Positions 33,881 through 42,228 of a stretch of 64,000 bases of DNA are shown piece after piece. The notes beneath the pieces were generated by a model. The model was not told the origin of the DNA, did not search any database, and saw only the letters and a list, made by a program, of their open reading frames with translations. The stretch's first letter is position 1. Each line of letters opens with the position of its first letter. This stretch comes from an uncultured Clostridia bacterium (GTDB lineage: Bacteria; Bacillota; Clostridia; TANB77; CAG-508): NCBI GenBank assembly GCA_928721565.1, contig OV788638.1:992001-1056000 (forward strand). Reading direction: 5' to 3'. Made by a program: the position numbers and the translations under genes.

Positions 33881-34726
33881 ATGTCATTTTCATCAGAATT
33901 AAAAGAAGAGATAAGTAAGTTTGAAACTTTATCAAATAAAGAAGCTGTTAAATATGAATTAATGGGATATCTAATTAGTAGTAATATTTCAGAAGAAAAT
34001 AATAAAATAAAATTCAGTACAGAAAATGAATATAATATAAATAGATTTTCAAGACTGTTAAGTAATATGTCCATTAATAATTATGATATATTAGTTCAAG
34101 GGAATTTATTTATTATAATAGTAAAACAGAAATATGTTGAAAATATAGCAAAAAATGAAAACATGAATTTAGAACAAATGAAATGGCTGATAAGAGGAGC
34201 TTATTTAGGATCTGGGTCAATTAATAATCCAGAGAAACAATATCATTTAGAAATAGGAATACATAAATATAATGATGCTCAAAAAATTAAAGATTGTTTA
34301 ACTGAGTTTAACATAAAAAGTAATATAATCGAGAAAAGTGGACAGTATTCGTTATATCTTAAAGATGGAGAAGAAATATCAAAGTTTTTGGCACTAATTG
34401 GTGCTAATAAATCTGTTTTAAAATTTGAAGAAATAAGAGTTCAAAGAGAAATGAACAATAAAGTAAACAGAATAGTAAATTGCGAAACAGCTAATTTAAA
34501 TAAAACGATAAATGCATCAATAGAGCAAATAGAAGCAATAAAAAGATTGAAGGAAAATAAAAAATTTGAAAAAATGGATGAATCATTAAAAGAAATTGCG
34601 GAATTAAGGCTTAAAAATCCTAATGCAAGTTTGCTAGAATTAGGAAAAATGCTAAGAAAACCTGTAGGAAAATCAGGAGTAAATTATAGATTAAAAAAGA
34701 TAATGGAGATTGCTAATGAGAAATAG
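33881..34726 (+). CDS. whiA: WhiA-family DNA-binding protein
   Basis: 281 residues. The N-terminal two-thirds resembles a degenerate LAGLIDADG homing-endonuclease fold (KWLIRGAYLGSGSINNPEKQYHLEI). The C-terminal helix-turn-helix has ELRLKNPNASLLELGKMLRKPVGKSGVNYRLKKI, the WhiA hallmark. In Gram-positives WhiA affects cell division and chromosome segregation. AAAGGAGG precedes ATG 33881. The gene end overlaps hemW. Confidence 0.95.
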   Translation: MSFSSELKEEISKFETLSNKEAVKYELMGYLISSNISEENNKIKFSTENEYNINRFSRLLSNMSINNYDILVQGNLFIIIVKQKYVENIAKNENMNLEQMKWLIRGAYLGSGSINNPEKQYHLEIGIHKYNDAQKIKDCLTEFNIKSNIIEKSGQYSLYLKDGEEISKFLALIGANKSVLKFEEIRVQREMNNKVNRIVNCETANLNKTINASIEQIEAIKRLKENKKFEKMDESLKEIAELRLKNPNASLLELGKMLRKPVGKSGVNYRLKKIMEIANEK

Positions 34727-35849
34727 AGAATTGGGAATATATGTACATATACCATTTTGTAAACATAAATGTGATTATTGTGATTTTGTTTCATACTGTA
34801 ATAAAGATAATTTGATAGAAGATTATATAACAGCATTAAAAAAGGAAATTAAATTACAAAATATCCAATCTTGGATTACTACAATTTATATAGGTGGAGG
34901 AACACCATCATATATAGATAGCAAGTATATAAAACAAATTATGAAAGAAATACAGAAAAAGAATATAAATAAAGAAGCGGAAATAACGTTAGAAGTTAAT
35001 CCAGGAACAGCTACAAGACAAAAGCTTATAGATTATAAGGAATGTGGGATTAATAGGCTAAGCATAGGTCTACAAGCAACACAAGATAGTATGTTAAAAC
35101 AAATAGGCAGAATTCATAATTATAGTCAATTTTTGGAAACATATAATATGGCAAGAGAGATTGGATTCAAAAATATAAATGTTGATTTAATGATTGGATT
35201 ACCAAACCAAAAGATTATGGATTTAAAAGAAAGTTTAAAAAAAATAGTTGATCTACAGCCTGAGCACATTTCTGTATATTCACTAATAGTTGAAGATGGA
35301 ACGCCAATTGCTAATAAAATCAAACAAGGAGAATTAGAATTACCAAATGAAAATATGGAAAGAAATATGTATTGGTATGTTAAAAACACATTAGAATTAA
35401 ATGGATACAAGCATTATGAAATTTCTAATTTTTCTAAAAGTGGTTATGAATCTAAACATAATATGAATTGTTGGAATCAGAGCCAATATTATGGTTTTGG
35501 AGTAGCAGCTCATTCTTACAGAGATATTACAAGATATTCAAATACGACAGATATTAATGAATATATTAAAAATGTAAAACATGAAAAATTGGCTAGAAAT
35601 AGGATTATTCATGAAATACAAAAAGAATATGACACAGAAAAGGAATTTATGTTATTAGGACTACGAAAAATAGAAGGTGTTAAAATAGATGATTTTAAAT
35701 CTAAGTTTGTAAAAAATCCTATATATGTATTTAGAAATGAACTTAAAAAATTGACTGATGAAAATCTAATTGCAGTAGATACAAATACAATTAGACTTAC
35801 TCCTAAAGGAATTGATTTAGCAAACTTAGTATGGGAAGAGTTTGTCTAA
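34716..35849 (+). CDS. hemW: Radical SAM family heme chaperone HemW
   Basis: 377 residues. The cluster motif CKHKCDYCDF (C-X3-C-X2-C) is near the N-terminus, with IYIGGGTPSYID and the HemW-type C-terminal domain (GLRKIEGVKIDDF). HemW is related to oxygen-independent coproporphyrinogen oxidase but lacks that activity in characterised cases and transfers heme. ATG 34716 follows GGAG by 7 bp inside the end of whiA; the overlap is 11 bp. Confidence 0.93.
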   Translation: MRNRELGIYVHIPFCKHKCDYCDFVSYCNKDNLIEDYITALKKEIKLQNIQSWITTIYIGGGTPSYIDSKYIKQIMKEIQKKNINKEAEITLEVNPGTATRQKLIDYKECGINRLSIGLQATQDSMLKQIGRIHNYSQFLETYNMAREIGFKNINVDLMIGLPNQKIMDLKESLKKIVDLQPEHISVYSLIVEDGTPIANKIKQGELELPNENMERNMYWYVKNTLELNGYKHYEISNFSKSGYESKHNMNCWNQSQYYGFGVAAHSYRDITRYSNTTDINEYIKNVKHEKLARNRIIHEIQKEYDTEKEFMLLGLRKIEGVKIDDFKSKFVKNPIYVFRNELKKLTDENLIAVDTNTIRLTPKGIDLANLVWEEFV

Positions 35850-35946
35850 TATTAAAAATAAAGTATAAATTCTTTATATCATCTTGACATAAAGTGGAAA
35901 ACATGAGAAAATATAGGCATTGAAACTCAGAGACAGTAGGTGAAAT

Positions 35947-36552
35947 ATGGAAATACAAAAAATGAAATCAATAATAGAAGCAATACTATTTGCTGCTGGG
36001 AGAATAGTTGACGAAGAGGAATTAGTATTAGCATTAGAAGAAGATAAAAAACAAATTGAAGAAATAATAAAAAGTATGCAAGAGGAATATAAAACAAGAG
36101 GAATAGAAATTATCAAAGTAAATAATGGATATCAATTATGTACTAAGAAAGAATATTATGAGTATATCTATCCTATTCTTGATAAAAGGGCAAAACCTAA
36201 TCTATCTACAGCAGCTTTAGAAACTCTTGCAATAATTGCATATAACCAAAGGGCTACAAGAGCTGAAATAGAAGCAATTAGGGGAGTAAATAGTGATGGA
36301 ACAATATACAAATTGTTGGATTATGGATTGATAGAAGATGCAGGAAAAGCAGATTTGCCAGGAAAACCAACAACATATAAAACAACTTCAGAATTTTTGA
36401 AAATGTTTGGATATGAAAATTTGGATTGTTTACCAGAGCTTCCAAGATATAAATTAGATTCAAATAGACAAATAGTAATAGAAGAATTAATAGAAGCGGA
36501 GGCTCCCATGCCGAGCAAAGAAACAAATAAAATTAATTTAAAGAAAATATAA
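35947..36552 (+). CDS. scpB: Segregation and condensation protein B
   Basis: 201 residues, two winged-helix domains: an N-terminal KSIIEAILFAAGRIVDEEELV and a central LSTAALETLAIIAYNQRATRAEIEAIRGVNSDGTIYKLLDYGLIEDAG (read in parts). This is the ScpB signature. It works with Smc and ScpA in chromosome compaction. No scpA is adjacent. AGTAGGTGAAAT precedes ATG 35947. A TTGACA at 35884-35889 may belong to its promoter, with a poor -10. Confidence 0.94.
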   Translation: MEIQKMKSIIEAILFAAGRIVDEEELVLALEEDKKQIEEIIKSMQEEYKTRGIEIIKVNNGYQLCTKKEYYEYIYPILDKRAKPNLSTAALETLAIIAYNQRATRAEIEAIRGVNSDGTIYKLLDYGLIEDAGKADLPGKPTTYKTTSEFLKMFGYENLDCLPELPRYKLDSNRQIVIEELIEAEAPMPSKETNKINLKKI

Positions 36553-36572
36553 TAAAAAGGAGATTATTAATA

Positions 36573-38012
36573 ATGAAAGAAAACAAAGACTTTGTAAAAG
36601 AAATAACAAATATTGATGAGGATTTTGCACAATGGTATACTGATATTGTGTTAAAAGCAGAATTAGCAGATTATACAGCTACAAAAGGATTTATAGCGAT
36701 TAGACCTTATGGATATGCAATTTGGGAAAATATCCAAAATTATACAGACAAAAAGTTTAAAGAAACAGGAGTAAAAAATACTTCATTCCCTGTTTTAATA
36801 CCAGAAAGTTTATTAGAAAAAGAGCAAGACCATGTAGAAGGATTTGCACCAGAAGTAGCATGGGTAACAGAAGCTGGTGGAGAAAAATTAGAAGAGAGAC
36901 TATGTGTAAGACCAACATCAGAAACAATAATAACAACAATGTATTCAAAATGGTTAAAATCATGGAGAGATTTACCATTTGTTTACAACCAATGGTGTAG
37001 TGTACTAAGATGGGAAAAAGAAACAAGACCATTTTTACGTTCAAGAGAATTCTTATGGCAAGAAGGACATACAATTCATGAAACAGCAAAAGAAGCAAAA
37101 GAGAGAACAATGCAAATGTTAGAAGTATATGCTGATGTAGTAGAAAATCTTTTAGCAATTCCAGTAATAAAGGGTGTAAAAACAGAATCAGAAAAGTTTG
37201 CTGGAGCAGATGAAACACTTACAATAGAAACAATGATGTATGATGGTAAAGCATTACAATCAGGAACATCTCATTATTTAGGACAAAATTTTGCCAAACC
37301 ATTTAATGTATCATTCCAAAACAAAGAAGGTAAACAAGAATATGCATATCAAACATCTTGGGGAATTTCAACAAGAGTTTTAGGAGCAATAATAATGGCA
37401 CATGGTGATAATAGAGGATTAAAATTACCACCAAGAGTAGCTCCAATACAAGCTGTATTAGTGCCAATAGCAACACATAAAGAAGGAGTACAAGAAAAAG
37501 CAGAAGAATTATATAAATCATTAAAAGATAAATTCAGAATGGAAATAGATTTAAGAGATCAAGTAAGTACAGGATATAAATTTAATGATTGGGAAATGAA
37601 GGGTGTTCCAGTAAGAATTGAAATGGGACCAAGAGATATAGAAAACAAAGAATGTATTTTAGTAAGAAGAGATACATCTGAAAAAGTTACAGTAAAATTA
37701 GATGATTTAGAGAAAAAACTTGCAGAATTACTAGAAGATATACAAGAAAATATGTTTAATGAATGCAAAAAAAGAATGGAATCTAAAACAACAATAGCAC
37801 ACAATATGGAAGAATTTAAAAATAATATGGATAAAGAACAAGGATTCATAAAAGCTATGTGGTGTGGAAGTGCTGAATGTGAAGAAAAAATTAAAGATTT
37901 AACAGGAGCAAAATCAAGATGTATGCCATTTGAACAAGAACATCTAGGAGATACATGTGTATGTTGTGGTAAAAAGGCTGATAAAATGGTAGTTTGGGGA
38001 AGACAATATTAA
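36573..38012 (+). CDS. proS: Prolyl-tRNA synthetase (short, ProS type 3)
   Basis: 479 residues. This is the eukaryote/archaea-like type without the INS editing domain. Class II motifs: VRPTSETIITTMYSKW, RSREFLWQEGHT and GNRGLKLPP-like DNRGLKLPPRVAP. The C-terminal zinc-binding-like domain has CGSAECEEK and CVCCGKKADKMVVWGRQY, ending with the usual Tyr. ATG 36573 follows AAAAGGAGA. It is monocistronic or cotranscribed with scpB (20-bp gap). Confidence 0.96.
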   Translation: MKENKDFVKEITNIDEDFAQWYTDIVLKAELADYTATKGFIAIRPYGYAIWENIQNYTDKKFKETGVKNTSFPVLIPESLLEKEQDHVEGFAPEVAWVTEAGGEKLEERLCVRPTSETIITTMYSKWLKSWRDLPFVYNQWCSVLRWEKETRPFLRSREFLWQEGHTIHETAKEAKERTMQMLEVYADVVENLLAIPVIKGVKTESEKFAGADETLTIETMMYDGKALQSGTSHYLGQNFAKPFNVSFQNKEGKQEYAYQTSWGISTRVLGAIIMAHGDNRGLKLPPRVAPIQAVLVPIATHKEGVQEKAEELYKSLKDKFRMEIDLRDQVSTGYKFNDWEMKGVPVRIEMGPRDIENKECILVRRDTSEKVTVKLDDLEKKLAELLEDIQENMFNECKKRMESKTTIAHNMEEFKNNMDKEQGFIKAMWCGSAECEEKIKDLTGAKSRCMPFEQEHLGDTCVCCGKKADKMVVWGRQY

Positions 38013-38058
38013 TATATTATAATTTAAGAATGATTTTGTGAATTGTTTATGAAAAGAG

Positions 38059-38087
38059 TTGTAAAAAAGGCAAAAAATTGATATACT
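38059..38087 (+). promoter_or_regulatory. Promoter for the Asp23-amaP operon
   Basis: TTGTAA 38059-38064, 17-bp spacer, TATACT 38082-38087. Confidence 0.45.
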
Positions 38088-38125
38088 TTAAAAGATGAAT
38101 TTTTTAAGAAAGGAAAGTGATTTTT

Positions 38126-38566
38126 ATGGAAGAAAATCAACAAGAAAAAAAAGAAGAAGTTGTAGAAATTCAAGAAAATGCAGAAGAAGTAAATGACGGA
38201 ATAAAAATATCAAATGATGTTGTAGCTGTAATAGCAGGTGTTGCTGTATCAGAAGTTCCTGGTGTAGCAAGTATGTCAGGAGGATTTGCAGGAGGAATTT
38301 CAGAGGTATTGAGTGGAAAGAAAAATTTATCAAAAGGAATCAAAGTTGATGCTGATGAAAAAGAAGTAAAAATTGATGTAAATATAATAGTAGAATATGG
38401 ATCAAGAATTCCAGATGTAGCATTTGAAATACAAAATAGAGTAAAAAAATCAGTAGAAAATATGACTGGACTAAAGGTATCAGAAGTAAATGTACACGTT
38501 CAAGGAGTTAAAACAGAAAAAGAGGAAAATGATAACGGAGAAAGTGAAGAGCCAAAAGAAGATTAA
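38126..38566 (+). CDS. Asp23/Gls24 family envelope stress protein
   Basis: 146 residues. An acidic N-terminal tail is followed by the Asp23 domain: ISNDVVAVIAGVAVSEVPGVASM, KEVKIDVNIIVEYGSRIPDVA, VKKSVENMTGLKVSEVNVHVQGV. In S. aureus Asp23 is held at the membrane by AmaP; the next gene is an AmaP homologue, so the same pairing is expected. ATG 38126 follows AAGGAAAGTG and is preferred over the upstream 38117. Confidence 0.93.
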   Translation: MEENQQEKKEEVVEIQENAEEVNDGIKISNDVVAVIAGVAVSEVPGVASMSGGFAGGISEVLSGKKNLSKGIKVDADEKEVKIDVNIIVEYGSRIPDVAFEIQNRVKKSVENMTGLKVSEVNVHVQGVKTEKEENDNGESEEPKED

Positions 38567-38592
38567 AATATAACAAGAGAGGAAGAATTTAT

Positions 38593-39147
38593 ATGAAATT
38601 TTTAGAAAGATTTACATTAATAATATATTCATTTGTAGTATTGTTACTATCTGTAATATTGAGTTTGCTAATATTTAATTGGATTGATTTTGAAATTGTT
38701 ACAGAGATGGTAAAAGCATTAATTACAGGAGATTTATCATCAAAGATAACATTAGGAATAAGTATTGTATTTATATTATTATCAATAAAATGTATGTTTT
38801 TTGATGAAAAATCAAAAGAAAAGGTAAGAGAAACTCAAGGAATATTATTAAAAAATGAAAATGGACAATTAATGATTTCAAGAGAATCTATAGATAATAT
38901 AGTAAAAAATACAGTAGAGGGATTTGATAATGTAAAACAATGTAATACAAGAATAGATGTTAACAGTGAGAATCAACTAATAATAACATTACTTTTAGTA
39001 GTAAATGAAAATGTAGTAATAAAAGAACTTGCAAGTACTCTACAAAAAAAGGTAAAAGAAGATGTAAAAAAAGTAGCAGACTTAGAAGTTCAAGAAGTAA
39101 ATGTTAAGATAACAAGTCTACAAGATGGTAAAAAAAGTAAAGAATAG
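38593..39147 (+). CDS. amaP: Alkaline shock response membrane anchor AmaP
   Basis: 184 residues. Two membrane helices lie in residues 8-70 (FTLIIYSFVVLLLSVILSLLIF; TLGISIVFILLSIKCMFF), followed by an Asp23-like cytoplasmic domain (ESIDNIVKNTVEGFDNVKQC...VKIT). This is the AmaP layout. It lies in the middle of the Asp23-amaP-DUF2273 operon. AGAGAGGAAG precedes ATG 38593. Confidence 0.9.
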   Translation: MKFLERFTLIIYSFVVLLLSVILSLLIFNWIDFEIVTEMVKALITGDLSSKITLGISIVFILLSIKCMFFDEKSKEKVRETQGILLKNENGQLMISRESIDNIVKNTVEGFDNVKQCNTRIDVNSENQLIITLLLVVNENVVIKELASTLQKKVKEDVKKVADLEVQEVNVKITSLQDGKKSKE

Positions 39148-39158
39148 GATGATATAAG

Positions 39159-39362
39159 ATGGAAGGTTTTAAAGAATTTTTATCTAAATACATAGGAGCT
39201 ATAATAGGAATAATAGTTGCAATACTAATTTTATGTACAAGACTATATGAATTAATCATAGCTATAGTACTTATAATATTAGGAGCATTTGTTGGAAATT
39301 ATGTTCAGAAAAATAAAGATGAGGTAAAGGAAAAATTAAAAAAATTTATAGACAGATTATAA
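39159..39362 (+). CDS. DUF2273 small membrane protein
   Basis: 67 residues. Two closely spaced membrane helices (YIGAIIGIIVAILILCT; IIAIVLIILGAFVGNYV) and a basic tail. The family is regularly found in Asp23/amaP operons and may be part of the membrane complex. AGGATGAT lies before ATG 39159. Confidence 0.9.
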   Translation: MEGFKEFLSKYIGAIIGIIVAILILCTRLYELIIAIVLIILGAFVGNYVQKNKDEVKEKLKKFIDRL

Positions 39363-39408
39363 TGAGAGGGGGAAATGTTGGGAAAACGCCTGACATAAAC
39401 TAGAAAAA

Positions 39409-39819
39409 ATGAAAAGATCAGCAATTAGAGAATTAACATTTAGATTGATATATAGTTTAGAAATTCAAAAAGTAGAAGACTTAGAAGAACAAATAGATTT
39501 ATATATACAATGTAATGATATAGAAGAAAATGATGCAAAAGAATATATAAAAGATGCAATATTAGGAATAAATAAAAATATAGTAGAAATACAAGGATTA
39601 ATAGAAAAAAATCTAAAGGCTGATTGGAAAATAGACAGAATATCAAAAGTAGATTTAAGTTTGTTAAAACTTGCTATATATGAAATAAAATACAAGCAAA
39701 TACCTTACAAAGTAGCAATAAACGAGAGTTTAGAGTTAGCTAAAAAATATGGAGAAGAAACATCTAAAAATTTCATAAATGGAATTTTAGCGAGTGTAGT
39801 TAAAGAATTAGATGCATAA
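39409..39819 (+). CDS. nusB: Transcription antitermination factor NusB
   Basis: 136 residues. NusB family pattern: RSAIRELTFRLIYSLE at the N-terminus, DWKIDRISKVDLSLLKLAIYEI and AINESLELAKKYGEETSKNFINGIL at the C-terminus. It acts with NusE/S10 in rRNA antitermination. ATG 39409 fits the family start, but only A-rich sequence precedes it. A stronger ribosome-binding site 34 bp upstream starts a seven-codon reading frame (39375-39398). Confidence 0.94.
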   Translation: MKRSAIRELTFRLIYSLEIQKVEDLEEQIDLYIQCNDIEENDAKEYIKDAILGINKNIVEIQGLIEKNLKADWKIDRISKVDLSLLKLAIYEIKYKQIPYKVAINESLELAKKYGEETSKNFINGILASVVKELDA

Positions 39820-39854
39820 ATGATGATTATTTTTCAAACAGAGGAGATAAACTA

Positions 39855-41042
39855 ATGAAATACAATGCAGTAACAGTAGCACAATTAAATAAATACTTAA
39901 AAGATAGATTTGATGAAGATGAAAATTTAGGAGCGATATTAGTAAAAGGAGAAATCTCCAATTTAAAAAACCATTACACAGGACATCTATATTTTACATT
40001 GAAAGATGAAAAATCTTTAATAAAATGTATAATGTTTAAAAGCTATGCCGAGAGGCTAGCTTTTAAACCGAAAGATGGAATGAAAGTAATGGTTTTTGGT
40101 TCTGTATCAGTTTTTGAAAGAGACGGAGTATATCAAATCTATGTAAAAAGTATGATGGAAGACGGAATGGGAGATTTACATGAGAAGTTTGAACAATTGA
40201 AAGCAAAGCTAGAACAAGAGGGATTATTTGATGATACACATAAAAAGCCAATTCCATTATATCCTAAAGTAATTGGAGTATTAACATCTCAAACAGGTGC
40301 AGTCATAAGAGATATAATAAATGTATCAACAAGAAGAAATCCTAATGTACATATACGATTATTGCCAGTGCCAGTTCAAGGACAGGGCGCTGCGGAACAA
40401 ATTGCAGAAAAAATAAAAATAATGAATGAACAAAAACTAGCTGATGTAATTATTGTTGGTAGAGGTGGAGGTTCCTTAGAGGACTTATGGCCATTTAATG
40501 AGGAAATAGTTGCAAGAGCAATATATGAATCAGAATTACCAATAATTTCTGCGGTTGGACATGAAACTGATTTTACAATTGCAGATTTTGTTGCAGATTT
40601 ACGTGCGCCTACACCATCTGCAGCTGCAGAATTAGCTGTACCAGAAGTATATGAATTAAAACAAAAAATAAATAGTTACCAAAATAGATATAGGTTGGCA
40701 CTAAAAAAGAAAATAGAATTTATGAGATTAAGATATGAAAAATGCATGAAGTCAAGAGTGTTTACAGATCCTATGAGAAAAATTAGAGACATGGATGTTA
40801 ATTTAGACTCATATATTCAAAGACTAGAAAACAAGATAAAAATAATACAAAAAGATAATAAAACATCATATTTAGAATTAGTAACAAAATTAGATGCATT
40901 AAGCCCGTTAAAAACATTGACAAGAGGTTATTCTCTAACAGAAAAAGATAGTAAAATTGTAAAAAGTGCTAGTGAATTAAATAAAGATGACAAAGTGAAA
41001 TTAAAATTTCATGATGGAGAAAAAGATGCGATAATTTGTTGA
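39855..41042 (+). CDS. xseA: Exodeoxyribonuclease VII large subunit
   Basis: 395 residues. An N-terminal OB domain (VKGEISNLKNHYTGHLYFTLKDE) and the catalytic core GVLTSQTGAVIRDIINVSTRRNP, VIIVGRGGGSLEDLWPFNEE and AVGHETDFTIADFVADLRAPTPSAAAE (read in parts). The C-terminal domain is long and helical. It degrades single-stranded DNA with XseB. AGAGGAG precedes ATG 39855. Confidence 0.97.
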   Translation: MKYNAVTVAQLNKYLKDRFDEDENLGAILVKGEISNLKNHYTGHLYFTLKDEKSLIKCIMFKSYAERLAFKPKDGMKVMVFGSVSVFERDGVYQIYVKSMMEDGMGDLHEKFEQLKAKLEQEGLFDDTHKKPIPLYPKVIGVLTSQTGAVIRDIINVSTRRNPNVHIRLLPVPVQGQGAAEQIAEKIKIMNEQKLADVIIVGRGGGSLEDLWPFNEEIVARAIYESELPIISAVGHETDFTIADFVADLRAPTPSAAAELAVPEVYELKQKINSYQNRYRLALKKKIEFMRLRYEKCMKSRVFTDPMRKIRDMDVNLDSYIQRLENKIKIIQKDNKTSYLELVTKLDALSPLKTLTRGYSLTEKDSKIVKSASELNKDDKVKLKFHDGEKDAIIC

Positions 41043-41071
41043 TAAAATAAAACTAAAGAAGGGAAAATAAT

Positions 41072-41506
41072 ATGAAAAAAAAACAACATATACTAACAGC
41101 AATAATTATAGTAGCATTACTTGCACTTGCTGTATTAGTGGTTTCAATAATATATGATGAAAAAATTAAAGAAAACAAAAAAGCAGTGGAAACTATAAGT
41201 GTACCACAAGTCCAAGAGGAAAAAGTAGAGCCAGAACCCCAAGTTGAAAATACTCCACAAGAAAGCCAACAAGAGGAATATGTCGGAGAAGAAGAAAAAG
41301 AGACCCAAAAGGAAGAACAAAAAGTTGAAAATAAAGACGAAAAGGCAATTGAACTTGCTAAAAAAGAATGGGGAGAGGATGATACTGTAACATTTAGTGT
41401 TGATGAGAAAAAGAACTCAAAATATTATGTTGCAGTAAAACAAGATGCAACAGTAATTCAATGGTATGAAGTTGATACTAATAATTGGACTATAAGTGAA
41501 TATTAA
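41072..41506 (+). CDS. Membrane-anchored protein of unknown function between xseA and xseB
   Basis: 144 residues. One N-terminal membrane helix (ILTAIIIVALLALAVLVVSIIY), then a Glu/Gln-rich linker of about 60 residues. A compact C-terminal domain of about 55 residues (AIELAKKEWGEDDTVTFSVDEKKNSKYYVAV...TVIQWYEVDTNNWTISEY) resembles PepSY-like or peptidase-inhibitor-type small domains, but no family can be assigned. The domain would lie outside the cell. It is in the xse transcription unit, 29 bp after xseA and 14 bp before xseB. Confidence 0.8.
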   Translation: MKKKQHILTAIIIVALLALAVLVVSIIYDEKIKENKKAVETISVPQVQEEKVEPEPQVENTPQESQQEEYVGEEEKETQKEEQKVENKDEKAIELAKKEWGEDDTVTFSVDEKKNSKYYVAVKQDATVIQWYEVDTNNWTISEY

Positions 41507-41520
41507 AAGGAGTAAATAAG

Positions 41521-41745
41521 ATGAGCGAAAATAATAATTTTGAGGAATCTATGAAAAAATTAGAAACAATAGTAGAGGAATTAGAAAATGGCAATTTGAA
41601 TTTAGATGAGTCAGTTCAAAAATTCGAAGATGGAATGAAGATTGCTAAACAGTGCAATAATATGTTAGAGGATGCCGAAAAAAAGATAACAATACTTTTA
41701 GAAAATGGCGGAGAATTAAAAGAAGAAAATTTTGAAGCAGAATAG
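41521..41745 (+). CDS. xseB: Exodeoxyribonuclease VII small subunit
   Basis: 74 residues: NFEESMKKLETIVEELENGNLNLDESVQKFEDGMKIAKQCNNML (read in parts) is the XseB signature, a helical hairpin that binds XseA. AAGGAG precedes ATG 41521. Confidence 0.95.
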   Translation: MSENNNFEESMKKLETIVEELENGNLNLDESVQKFEDGMKIAKQCNNMLEDAEKKITILLENGGELKEENFEAE

Positions 41746-41763
41746 ACTGAAGGGGAAGATAAA

Positions 41764-42204
41764 ATGAATAATTTACAAAAAGCATTAACAAATAAATATT
41801 TGTGGATACCATTTGTGGTATGGTTTTGCATACAGACATTTAAAGTAATATATGATTTAGTAACAACCAAAAAATTTAATTTTAAGAGGATAATAGGAGC
41901 TGGAGGAATGCCTAGCTCACATTCAGCAGTTGTAACTTGTTTAGCTACATTAATAGGAAAAAGTGAAGGAACAGATAGTATAATGTTTGCAATGTCAACA
42001 ATATTTGCACTAGTAGTAATGTATGATGCAGCAGGGGTAAGAAGAGCTGCTGGAAAACAAGCCCATTTATTAAATAAAATCATAGAAACACCAGGGCTTA
42101 CTGGAGTTGAAGTACAAGAAAGGCTAGTAGAAGTACTTGGTCATACACCATTACAAGTAATAGTTGGAGCAGCTATTGGAATTATAGTAGGAATATTAGC
42201 TTAA
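41764..42204 (+). CDS. Divergent PAP2 family membrane protein (DUF212)
   Basis: 146 residues, three to four helices. Signatures: AGGMPSSHSAVVTCLATLIG (phosphatase-like PSSHS), VVMYDAAGVRRAAGKQA and LGHTPLQVIVGAAIGI. The family is related to lipid phosphatases but lacks the full catalytic set, so the substrate is unknown. It follows xseB by 18 bp. Confidence 0.92.
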   Translation: MNNLQKALTNKYLWIPFVVWFCIQTFKVIYDLVTTKKFNFKRIIGAGGMPSSHSAVVTCLATLIGKSEGTDSIMFAMSTIFALVVMYDAAGVRRAAGKQAHLLNKIIETPGLTGVEVQERLVEVLGHTPLQVIVGAAIGIIVGILA

Positions 42205-42228
42205 TATAATAGAAAGAGGTGGCTAAAG

